Positions 17,086-24,780 of a stretch of 64,000 bases of DNA are shown in pieces. The notes under the pieces were generated by a model. That model was not told the origin of the DNA and ran no database searches. It saw only the letters and a list, made by a program, of their open reading frames with translations. The DNA lies in the NCBI GenBank assembly GCA_023418475.1, contig JAEZZO010000068.1:186001-250000 (forward strand), written 5' to 3'. The DNA is from Bacillota bacterium. GTDB lineage: Bacteria > Bacillota > Clostridia > Lachnospirales > Lachnospiraceae. Every line of letters begins with the position of its first letter. Position 1 is the first letter of the stretch. A program made the position numbers and the translations under genes.

Positions 17086-17152
17086 TTTTATTACATAGGA
17101 AAGTTGCCCTATGTAATAAAAATCCTCCGGGAGGAAGCATGCTTTTGTTCCA
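17086..17152. repeat. REP-like palindromic repeat, copy A
   Basis: A 10-base palindromic arm ATTACATAGG...CCTATGTAAT, then a CCTCCGGGAGG hairpin and GC...TTTTGTTC. The same left portion, hairpin and TTTTGTTC end occur in copy B at 23690-23820. Both start at the U-run of a strong hairpin. No coding capacity. The remaining bases of 16949-17291 hold only this, the hairpin before it and the promoter after it. Confidence 0.65.
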
Positions 17153-17219
17153 GTAAGAAGATATAAACACTGTGATACACCAAGATAAAGCATATTTTTA
17201 ATACGATTGCTGATTTTTT

Positions 17220-17261
17220 AAACTCTAATAAATTGAGTTTATAGATAATTGAAGATATAAT
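17220..17261 (+). promoter_or_regulatory. Promoter with overlapping dyad for the AraC-type regulator
   Basis: TTGAGT (17233-17238), a 17-base spacer, TATAAT (17256-17261). A dyad AAACTC (17220-17225) / GAGTTT (17235-17240) covers the -35 box, a position suited to repression. Confidence 0.6.
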
Positions 17262-17291
17262 GAAAACAGCAAAATAATTGGAGGGTTACAC

Positions 17292-19505
17292 ATGGCGGGG
17301 AAAATAAAATATAAAGAAGTGAGAGGAAATTATAAGTTCCAATTGTATAGCAGCTTTTTTGCAATTAGTATTTTAGCAATAATTGTGACGATTAGTATAT
17401 CATTTAGCTGGTTTCAAAAGTATATTTATAAAGAAATAAATAACTTGGCAAAATCGCAGTTAGATAATATTAATACTTCTTATGATATGCATATACAGCA
17501 ATATCGGAAGGACATCTATACCATGTATGAAAATCCGGTTATTTTAAGATATTTATATGATAATTCAGATTTTACCAGTGGTTATAATGCGAGCAGATAT
17601 CTGCAAACAATCTTGTCGAAAGATGCTTCAATTGACTACATCCTTCTGTTTCATGGCGATGAAATTATTATGAATACGGGAAGGGTGTTTCCGTCTTCCA
17701 AGGATCTGCAGAATATTCTGCAGAAAGTGCAATCAACTACAAATGATGAACAGGATTTTTTGTTGGAAAATAATAATGAAAAACAATTAGCTATGATACA
17801 AACGGAGAGAAAGACCCTGAATGGAGAAAGTCAATATGGTATTATACTGATAATTAATTTGCAGAAAATGCAGGATAAATTTATTTCAAGGGAAGAAAAT
17901 AGTACAGACGCTATTTATATATTAAACAGGGACGGATATAGTATTGTAGAAAAAAATGATAATATAAAAATGGAAGAAATTAATTTGTGGGAAAATATAC
18001 AAATTGCGAATCCCGGTTATTTTTCTTATAAAACGGATATAGAGGGGAAAAAGTATATTGGAAATTATCTTGTGAATGAGGATCCGAGATATGTTGTACT
18101 GACATTACAGGATATGCAAAGCAGCGAAGCTGAGGTTTATGCCACAAAAAGGGTTATGATAATGGTATCCATAATTCTTCTATTGGTAACAACAATTGTT
18201 TCCTATTTTCTGACGCAGGTATTATATAAGCCATTTGAACAGTTTTGGAAAAAAATCAGTAATAATTCGGCATTGATCTTACCTGGAGAAAATTTGAATG
18301 AGATTACAAAGATGGATACAACGATTGACCGGATTATAGAAAGAGTTAGTATTTTATCACAGCAGCTTGATCAGGATGAAGTGATTCGATACTTACAGGA
18401 TGATCAAAAGGAGATGATAATGCCCAGGATACTTGAACTGCAAAGCAGAAACGAGCAGGCATTATTGATTTTAGTCAACATAGTCACCGGCAGTCATGCC
18501 ACCGATTTCAGTAATATTAAGGAAGTGTTGGAAAGTATGCTAGCCAACGAATTTCCTGGTTGTAAGATTTGTATTTTCCAGAAAAGCTCTAAATCATGGC
18601 TTATCTTTATGAAAGAACTCACTCGAATTAATTTTTTTCAGAAGCGTGAGGAAGTGAAAGAAAGATATCATCGAGTAATTGAAGAAATTAAGGCGCAGTT
18701 TCATGTCAATTTTCAAACTGCTTTATCAGAGACAATCTCAGATGACAGAAGGATTGAGTATAACTACCGGCTTGTGGAGAATTATCTGAGATACCACCTG
18801 ATGGGGGAAATACCCGAAATGATAGATCAGGATTATGTGGTTAATTATTTGGATGAAAGAGTTCCAATGAAAATAACAGATAATCTTATGCATTATATCA
18901 GAGAAGGACAACCGGTAGAAGCCGTGGAGCAGCTTGCATTATTACTTGAACAACTAAGAAAATATACAATAAAGCATGTCCTGCTGTTTCTGGCCGAATT
19001 TGCGACTTACTTGAATAATATTAACAAAGAATTTGCAGTAAATAGTCTGGAATACAAAGAACATTATCTTGAAAATTATTTGAAAATACTAGCTTTTAAT
19101 AATCGGGAGGAATTAATGCTGTGGATGTCACAGATAATAACAAATACCTGTCTTGAACTACGGGTCGGGAAGGAAAAGACGCTAAGAACGAATATGATAA
19201 AATCAATAGAATACATACAGAGTAATTATCTGGATCGTAATATATCGGTAGAGGTACTGGCAGAAGAATTTCATATCAGTGTTTCTTACTTCAGTAAGCT
19301 TTTCAGGGAGTATACGGGTACGACCTTTCCGGAATATGTGAATGATCTTAGAATGAATTATGCAAAGGATTTAATGTTGCAGAACCCTACGGCAAGTATT
19401 AAAAAGATATCAGATGAAATCGGTTTTAGCAGTGTGTCTTACTTCTCCTCACAATTTAAGAAGAAGTTTGCAGTTTCACCATCACAATATCGCAATAATC
19501 TTTAA
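17292..19505 (+). CDS. Membrane-bound AraC-family regulator (YesN/Cache-type)
   Basis: 737 residues. Membrane helix 1 is at about 17-38 and helix 2 at about 291-313; between them is an extracellular sensing region of roughly 250 residues with Cache-like features. After a cytoplasmic linker comes a C-terminal double HTH of the AraC type ('NISVEVLAEEFHISVSYFSKLFREYTGTTFPEYVNDLRM' and 'IKKISDEIGFSSVSYFSSQFKKKFAVSPSQYR'). Such one-component sensors typically control a neighbouring LplB/YtcP/solute-binding-protein sugar importer, and exactly that importer follows at 20088. Start after TTGGAGGG at 17280. Ligand unknown, probably an extracellular oligosaccharide. Confidence 0.9.
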   Translation: MAGKIKYKEVRGNYKFQLYSSFFAISILAIIVTISISFSWFQKYIYKEINNLAKSQLDNINTSYDMHIQQYRKDIYTMYENPVILRYLYDNSDFTSGYNASRYLQTILSKDASIDYILLFHGDEIIMNTGRVFPSSKDLQNILQKVQSTTNDEQDFLLENNNEKQLAMIQTERKTLNGESQYGIILIINLQKMQDKFISREENSTDAIYILNRDGYSIVEKNDNIKMEEINLWENIQIANPGYFSYKTDIEGKKYIGNYLVNEDPRYVVLTLQDMQSSEAEVYATKRVMIMVSIILLLVTTIVSYFLTQVLYKPFEQFWKKISNNSALILPGENLNEITKMDTTIDRIIERVSILSQQLDQDEVIRYLQDDQKEMIMPRILELQSRNEQALLILVNIVTGSHATDFSNIKEVLESMLANEFPGCKICIFQKSSKSWLIFMKELTRINFFQKREEVKERYHRVIEEIKAQFHVNFQTALSETISDDRRIEYNYRLVENYLRYHLMGEIPEMIDQDYVVNYLDERVPMKITDNLMHYIREGQPVEAVEQLALLLEQLRKYTIKHVLLFLAEFATYLNNINKEFAVNSLEYKEHYLENYLKILAFNNREELMLWMSQIITNTCLELRVGKEKTLRTNMIKSIEYIQSNYLDRNISVEVLAEEFHISVSYFSKLFREYTGTTFPEYVNDLRMNYAKDLMLQNPTASIKKISDEIGFSSVSYFSSQFKKKFAVSPSQYRNNL

Positions 19506-19665
19506 AAGAATATAAATAAAACATAAATGGTAAATGAAATAAAACAGATAAAAATAATCAAGAGAAAGAGACAAGAAATAAAAAACAAGAAAAAAACAAG
19601 AAATAATAACAAAAAGTAATATATATTAATATATCCTTAAAAATATCATCGGAAATCGTGTAATA

Positions 19666-19709
19666 AAACAGACTGGATTTTGTCATTAATTTCCGGTCTG
19701 TTTCTTTTT
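19666..19709 (+). terminator. Terminator after the AraC-type regulator
   Basis: AAACAGACTGGA (19666-19677) pairs with TCCGGTCTGTTT (19692-19703) and is followed by TTCTTTTT. From 19710 to 19900 the sequence is AT-rich with nothing recognised. Confidence 0.8.
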
Positions 19710-19904
19710 AATTATAATTTGATGATCCAATATATGTAAACATATTGCAAAAATCAGCTTGAATTTATAATAATGATAAGAAAATGAATGAATTAGAGAT
19801 AATTAATAGTCCTTTTTTATACTAAATAAGCGGTTATTTTAAGTAATGCATATATTTATCGTTTTCTTTTCCTGCCGATTGAGTTAATCTAAGTCAAGTC
19901 AGTA

Positions 19905-20044
19905 ATTGCGAAACGCAAAAATTATATTAATTGTATACGCAGAAAACACATGTTCCGGAGCAGAAGTTAAGCGGAAGGAGCTTTGGGGCGGAGGAAAATG
20001 TGTTTTCTGTGTATATAATTTGAATAACAATATCGTTTTGCAAT
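19905..20044. repeat. Nested long inverted repeat upstream of the ABC importer
   Basis: Inner arms AATTGTATACGCAGAAAACA... (19929-19951) and ...TGTTTTCTGTGTATATAATT (19998-20019) form a near-perfect stem of about 20 bp around a purine-rich 46-base loop. Outer arms ATTGCGAAACG (19905-19915) and CGTTTTGCAAT (20034-20044) pair as well. It ends 43 bases before the permease start, so it would lie in the leader or the operator region. No coding capacity. Confidence 0.7.
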
Positions 20045-20087
20045 AGCCTTAAACCTAGGCAAGTAATAGAAAGGAGAAGCTTAATTA

Positions 20088-21038
20088 ATGAGAAATAGTA
20101 TAAAGAAAAAAAAGAGACGAAGTATACATACGGCTCTGCGGCAGGATGGGGCATTATATGCTTTAGCGATGCCGGGGATTATTGCATTGGCATTATTTTC
20201 ATACTTTCCGATGCTGGGTATTGTTCTTGTCTTTAAAGAGTACAATTTTAAAGGAGGAATATTTGGCAGCCCATGGGCAGATCCATTATTTAAGAACTTT
20301 CAATTTTTCTTCCATAATTTAAGTACGGCTATGCGAGCGACCCGGTATACCATTTTATATAATGTATTATTTTTTGTATGTGGAACAATTGTTGCTGTTG
20401 CGATTGCAATTATGCTAAGTGAGATCAATAATAAAAGGTTCATCAAGGGAGCGCAGACCATAATGTTCTTTCCTTATTTCATGTCCTGGATGGTTATGGG
20501 TGCTATTTTATATGCTATGTTAAATGCGGACACCGGATTTATTAATCATATAATAACTTTCTTTGGCGGACAGCCCTATGATTTTTATTCTCATCCGAAG
20601 GCCTGGATCATCATACTGATTATTGTAAATGTATGGCAGTCTGCAGGATATAGCTCGGTAATTTATTATGGTGTGGTGACAGGAATTGATACCTCAATGT
20701 ACGAAGCAGCGGAAGTAGATGGAGCCGGTAAATGGGAGAGAATTAAGAAGATAACGCTTCCTTTATTAAAGCCAACCATCATAATCATGTTCCTATTATC
20801 AGTAGGAAATATGTTAAAGGGCAATTTGAATATGATTATCGGTCTGACAAATCTAAATCCGGTGCTTCTTCCGACAACAGATTTGATTGATGTGTTTGTC
20901 TATCGAAGCGGAGTAAAAAATGGAGAAATGGCATTTGCATCTGCGGTTGCGCTCTATCAATCACTTTTTGGATTTCTGTTTGTCGTAATCTCCAACAAGC
21001 TGGCCGGCAGATATGATAAGGATTCAACATTGTTTTAA
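20088..21038 (+). CDS. ABC sugar importer permease, LplB-like
   Basis: 316 residues with six membrane segments after a basic N-terminus. The cytoplasmic EAA loop, which docks the shared ATPase, reads 'YEAAEVDGAGKWERIKKITLPLLKP'. LplB-type permeases of the carbohydrate uptake class 1 family import oligosaccharides with a YtcP-type partner and a lipoprotein. Start after AAAGGAG. No ATPase gene is nearby, so a multi-task MsmX-like ATPase elsewhere is expected, as is usual for this subfamily. First gene of a three-gene operon and the likely target of the regulator at 17292. Confidence 0.92.
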   Translation: MRNSIKKKKRRSIHTALRQDGALYALAMPGIIALALFSYFPMLGIVLVFKEYNFKGGIFGSPWADPLFKNFQFFFHNLSTAMRATRYTILYNVLFFVCGTIVAVAIAIMLSEINNKRFIKGAQTIMFFPYFMSWMVMGAILYAMLNADTGFINHIITFFGGQPYDFYSHPKAWIIILIIVNVWQSAGYSSVIYYGVVTGIDTSMYEAAEVDGAGKWERIKKITLPLLKPTIIIMFLLSVGNMLKGNLNMIIGLTNLNPVLLPTTDLIDVFVYRSGVKNGEMAFASAVALYQSLFGFLFVVISNKLAGRYDKDSTLF

Positions 21039-21112
21039 TATTTAAGCTTTGAATATTTTATAGGAGTAAAACACTTGATAGAAGCAAAAGCAGTACAGAA
21101 ATGAGGAAAATT

Positions 21113-21997
21113 ATGAAAATATTAAAGAAAGATAGTACACTGAATGCTTTATTTTATTTGTTACTGACATTGTTAGCAGCCTTTTGTCTGTTTCCGATTA
21201 TTATCGCAATATCAGCTTCCTTTACAAGCGAACAGGCAGCGGTAAAGTATGGATTTTCTATATTGCCTATCGACTTTTCGTTGGATACCTATCGCTATAT
21301 TTTTGAGACACAGGGATATAAGCTATTTAGTGCATATAGAGTTAGTATAATCGTAACGGCTGCCGGAAGTATATTATCCTTACTCATAACAGTTTGTTAT
21401 GCCTATGTGATATCAATCAAAGACTTTCGTCATGCGAATAAGCTTGCCTTTTATGCTTATTTTACAATGCTCTTTAACGGAGGAATGCTCTCCTGGTATC
21501 TGGTTTGTACAAAGTACCTGGGACTGAAGGATTCTCTCCTGGCTATGATTTTGCCGTATTCGATGAATGTGTTTTATATGTATCTTATGCGAAATTTCTT
21601 TAAAAGTCTTCCCTATGAATTAATAGAAAGTGCAAAAATCGATGGAGCCGGACATTTTCGAATTTTATTTCAAATTATGATGCCTTTATCGAAAGCCGGA
21701 ATTGTAACAATTGCTTTGTTTTATGGATTGCAGTATTGGAATGATTTTTATTTGCCGCTTATGCTGATCAATAGCGATAAATATTTTTCAATGCAATATA
21801 TCCTGTATAAGATGATGTCCAATATACAGTATCTTGCTTCTAATCCAAATGGAGATATGGCGAGTCATATTGTATTGCCGACACAAACTATAAAAATGGC
21901 AATTACCTGTATTGCCATCGGCCCCATTGCCCTGATATATCCCTTTGTACAGAAATATTTTATCAAAGGAGTAACAGTGGGTGCCCTAAAGGGTTAA
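21113..21997 (+). CDS. ABC sugar importer permease, YtcP-like
   Basis: 294 residues, six membrane segments. The EAA loop 'LIESAKIDGAGHFRILFQIMMPLSKAG' is in place, and the C-terminal 'YPFVQKYFIKGVTVGALKG' is diagnostic of YtcP/AraQ-type permeases. An in-frame ATG lies at 21101, but TGAGG (21102-21106) inside that prefix is the natural ribosome site for ATG 21113. It pairs with the LplB-like permease 75 bases upstream. Expected location: cytoplasmic membrane. Confidence 0.92.
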   Translation: MKILKKDSTLNALFYLLLTLLAAFCLFPIIIAISASFTSEQAAVKYGFSILPIDFSLDTYRYIFETQGYKLFSAYRVSIIVTAAGSILSLLITVCYAYVISIKDFRHANKLAFYAYFTMLFNGGMLSWYLVCTKYLGLKDSLLAMILPYSMNVFYMYLMRNFFKSLPYELIESAKIDGAGHFRILFQIMMPLSKAGIVTIALFYGLQYWNDFYLPLMLINSDKYFSMQYILYKMMSNIQYLASNPNGDMASHIVLPTQTIKMAITCIAIGPIALIYPFVQKYFIKGVTVGALKG

Positions 21998-22047
21998 TGC
22001 AGCTTTAGCTGATTAGCGATATAATACAATAAGAGGAGGAATTACAA

Positions 22048-23598
22048 TTGAAAAAGAGAATGTTAGCAATTCTGCTGGTTTTAATGATGGTCATCGGCCT
22101 TATCGGATGTACACAAAGTAAAAACAGCACACAAGGCAGTAAAGCTGTGACAGATGGTACTGGAGCAGAAGGAACAGATAAGGCAGAAGAAAAAGGTAAG
22201 CCAACTCCAGCTACTATCATTTTATATGGGGAAGCTTCTCAGAGAATGACTGAATTTGCAGCAAATGAATTTCATCAGAAGGTGTTAGATGCGATTAATG
22301 TGGATGTTACCGTTCAGTATCTTCCGTGGACAGAGTATGCAACCGGAAAGACTGAATTAATGTTATCCTCAGGTGAGAAATTTGTAACTTATACAGATAC
22401 TGCATTTATGGCAAAATGTGTTGCAAAAGGCTACTATGCTGATCTTACAGATATAGCAGAAAAGTATGCAGGGGACTTGAAGGCAAACTGCGGAGGCGAC
22501 GAAGCGTTTAATACCTGGAAAGTAGATGGAAAATTATATGCACTGCCTTTTGGTAATAAGCCGAATGCGGGTGAGGATTATGTTGTTATTGCCAGAGAGG
22601 ATATTCTAAAAGATGTGGGAATGACGGATTTAAAAACCATGGAAGATCTTGAGAAATTCTATCAGCTGGCCAAAGAAAAATATCCTGATATTGTGGGACT
22701 TTCAAGAGGTGTTGATCCAGATATGTTCAATGGTGCAATCGCATCGGATAAAAATGTGTACCGTTTGAACAATTTCATATTTACAGATGGCAATAAGCCG
22801 GATGATTCTACGGTGTATGACTATTATAGTTCACAGGAATATAAAGAAGTATGCGAAATTACTAACAAATGGAATAAAATGGGTATCATTCCAAGCTATG
22901 CACTTTCTAATCCTTCGCAATCCTCAGCTGAATTTAATAGCGGTAAATCGATTTTCACCACCGGTGCCAGCTACCGTGTATTCGAATTTATGGATACTGT
23001 CAGAAAATCTGATCCAAAAGCCGTATTTAAAAATTACTATATCGGAGATAAATCAAAGAAACCATTAATGTCTAGAGGAACCTATTCCACTGCGTTTGCA
23101 ATTAGTGCAAATGTGGAAGGTGCTGAACTCGAGGGATATGTTAAATTAATTAATTTGCTCCAGAGCAGCCAGGATTGGGTAGATTTTATATTATACGGAG
23201 AGAAAGGAAAAGACTATAATATCAAGGATGACGGTACTCTGGAAATGATCAATACAGATACACTCTTTGATACCTGGCTTCCGGATAACATTAACTTTAA
23301 GCGTTATCAAAACTATATTACCAAAGATCAGATTGATACCTATGCACAATGGAATGAAGGCTGCATTGCGCAGAAGGATATCGGTTTTTCATTTGATATG
23401 ACGCCTGTAAGTGCAGAATATGCACAGCTTCAGGCTGTAGAGCAGGAATTCTTCCAGCCGATAACCTTTGGCTTTGTTGATTATGATACAGCCATTGAGG
23501 GAGCATTGAAAAAATTAAAGGATGCCGGAATAGATAAATTTGTACAGGAATATCAAAAACAATTCCAGGCATTTTATGACAGGAAGAGTAAGAATTAA
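22048..23598 (+). CDS. Extracellular solute-binding lipoprotein
   Basis: 516 residues from a TTG start with GAGGAGG upstream. Lipoprotein signal peptide with lipobox LIGC, lipid-modified Cys at residue 21, then a Ser/Thr/Gly/Glu-rich linker to about residue 50. The rest is a type 1 solute-binding fold similar to LplA ('YLPWTEYATGKTELMLSSGEKFVTYTD', 'YADLTDIAEKYAGDL', 'KLYALPFGNK'). It captures the oligosaccharide for the two permeases and is anchored on the outer face of the membrane. It is the last gene of the operon, before a strong terminator. Substrate not determinable from sequence. Confidence 0.92.
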   Translation: MKKRMLAILLVLMMVIGLIGCTQSKNSTQGSKAVTDGTGAEGTDKAEEKGKPTPATIILYGEASQRMTEFAANEFHQKVLDAINVDVTVQYLPWTEYATGKTELMLSSGEKFVTYTDTAFMAKCVAKGYYADLTDIAEKYAGDLKANCGGDEAFNTWKVDGKLYALPFGNKPNAGEDYVVIAREDILKDVGMTDLKTMEDLEKFYQLAKEKYPDIVGLSRGVDPDMFNGAIASDKNVYRLNNFIFTDGNKPDDSTVYDYYSSQEYKEVCEITNKWNKMGIIPSYALSNPSQSSAEFNSGKSIFTTGASYRVFEFMDTVRKSDPKAVFKNYYIGDKSKKPLMSRGTYSTAFAISANVEGAELEGYVKLINLLQSSQDWVDFILYGEKGKDYNIKDDGTLEMINTDTLFDTWLPDNINFKRYQNYITKDQIDTYAQWNEGCIAQKDIGFSFDMTPVSAEYAQLQAVEQEFFQPITFGFVDYDTAIEGALKKLKDAGIDKFVQEYQKQFQAFYDRKSKN

Positions 23599-23640
23599 CT
23601 GTAATGCTAGATGAGTGGTAACGAGTATCCTATATAAGAA

Positions 23641-23693
23641 GGAGGCTGTGGCTTTCACGATTGAAAAATTGTGAAGCGGCAGCCTCCTTTTTT
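23641..23693 (+). terminator. Strong terminator of the ABC importer operon
   Basis: GGAGGCTG...GCTTTCAC pairs with GTGAAGC...CAGCCTCC (arms 23641-23657 and 23671-23687) and is followed by a run of seven T (23687-23693). It merges into repeat copy B. Confidence 0.9.
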
Positions 23694-23820
23694 ATTACAT
23701 AGGAAAGTTCTTTCTATATAATAAAACCCTTCGGGAGGATGCGTAGCTTCGCGCGCGGAACAAAAGCTGTGCATTATAGATCTATAATCGCGAGAGTGCG
23801 CGAAGCACACTTTTGTTCTA
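23690..23820. repeat. REP-like palindromic repeat, copy B (expanded)
   Basis: Begins TTTTATTACATAGGAAAGTT like copy A, continues with a CCTTCGGGAGG hairpin, then carries about 60 extra bases. The inverted pair GAACAAAAG (23758-23766) / CTTTTGTTC (23810-23818) encloses a perfect 16-base palindrome ATTATAGATCTATAAT (23773-23788). GCTTCGCGCGC and GTGCGCGAAGC also pair. No coding capacity. Confidence 0.65.
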
Positions 23821-23931
23821 GGAAACCTGCCTTTCTAACATCATTTCCAGCCTTCTAAAAGTATGGTAAAAACCTCTCTATAGCACATAAAATACAGGAA
23901 ATGACAAAAATAGCTATTTATGCATATACTA

Positions 23932-24010
23932 TATGATAGTGTGTATTGATTGATACTGCTATACTTACGTCGCAACTATCATACCTGGCAGGTAGTATTC
24001 CCGAAAGGGG
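23932..24010 (+). promoter_or_regulatory. Multi-hairpin leader of the CHAP gene
   Basis: TATGATAGT (23932-23940) pairs with ACTATCATA (23975-23983) around an inner GTAT/ATAC stem. It is followed by ACCT-GGC-AGGT (23983-23993) and CCC-GAAA-GGG (24000-24009), a GNRA-capped hairpin whose 3' strand is the GGGG Shine-Dalgarno for the ATG at 24023. The arrangement suggests translational control by RNA folding. No known riboswitch consensus was matched. Confidence 0.45.
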
Positions 24011-24022
24011 TAACTCCGGTGG

Positions 24023-24625
24023 ATGAACAGATATTACAGGTACTATGATAAAGACGGCAAGTGCTTACAGAGAAGGGAAATGGTGAATGTTATGCCGGAA
24101 TATAAAGCGAAAGATATCATAAAGGTTGCCCAAAAATATACGGGTTATATAGAGAAAGAAAGTAACCGGCAGCTTGATGATATGTCGGCAAATGCAGGAG
24201 ACAAAAATTATACCGTTTTTGCGAAGAAATATGAAGAACTCACAGGAATTAATGATCAGGGTTCTCCGTGGTGTGATATGTTTGTTGACTGCTGCTTTGC
24301 GGAAGCTTATGGGAAAGAGAAAGCGATGGAATTACTTGGCGGTTACTCTGCCTATACACCAACCTCAGCTCAAAATTTTATGAAAATGGAACAATGGCAT
24401 ACAGAAAAGCCTGAACCGGGTGATGTTATATTCTTTAAAAACAACAAGCGTATTTGTCATACTGGAATTGTTTATAAGGCAACGAAAACGAATATTTATA
24501 CGATAGAGGGAAATACATCCGCAGGTAAAATAATGATACCAAATGGCGGAGAGGTATGTAAAAAACAATACCGTTTGGATAATCCGGACATTGCAGGATA
24601 TGGTAGACCAAAATATGATTTATAA
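24023..24625 (+). CDS. CHAP-domain peptidoglycan amidase/endopeptidase, no signal peptide
   Basis: 200 residues. The CHAP fold spans about 70-198: catalytic Cys in 'GSPWCDMFVDCCFAEAYG', catalytic His in 'HTGIVYKA', and an acidic/Asn residue in 'IYTIEGN'. CHAP enzymes cut peptide stems or cross-bridges of peptidoglycan. There is no signal peptide or wall-binding domain, like phage endolysins or enzymes released by lysis. The frame starts at 24023, but ATGs at 24080 and 24092 are alternatives, with GGGAA before 24080. The gene stands alone between the sugar importer and convergent glycosidase genes and has a structured leader. No other phage genes are nearby. Confidence 0.82.
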   Translation: MNRYYRYYDKDGKCLQRREMVNVMPEYKAKDIIKVAQKYTGYIEKESNRQLDDMSANAGDKNYTVFAKKYEELTGINDQGSPWCDMFVDCCFAEAYGKEKAMELLGGYSAYTPTSAQNFMKMEQWHTEKPEPGDVIFFKNNKRICHTGIVYKATKTNIYTIEGNTSAGKIMIPNGGEVCKKQYRLDNPDIAGYGRPKYDL

Positions 24626-24718
24626 CTATTGGTTATATAAATCACGGCAATAATTACGTAGTTGTGTATTGAAACTGTACGAATAGATAAGTGTACAAGA
24701 AGAGCTGTAAAGTTACAC

Positions 24719-24751
24719 AAGGAGGCAGGGAAAAGGATCACCGGCCTCCTT
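24719..24751. terminator. Hairpin between convergent genes
   Basis: AAGGAGGC (24719-24726) pairs with GCCTCCTT (24744-24751). It lies between the CHAP gene and the 3' end of the GH95 gene and has no long U-run. Confidence 0.5.
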
Positions 24752-24780
24752 GGATGAGATATCATACAAACAATATGGCT

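Noticed and set aside
19905..19919. CcpA operator (cre) in the importer leader
   Set aside because: TTGCGAAACGCAA is palindromic but does not match the cre consensus at required positions.
23599..24022. c-di-GMP or c-di-AMP riboswitch before the CHAP gene
   Set aside because: Hairpins exist, but neither the GEMM (GCAAA...GGAC) nor the ydaO consensus could be matched, so it is reported only as an unassigned structured leader.
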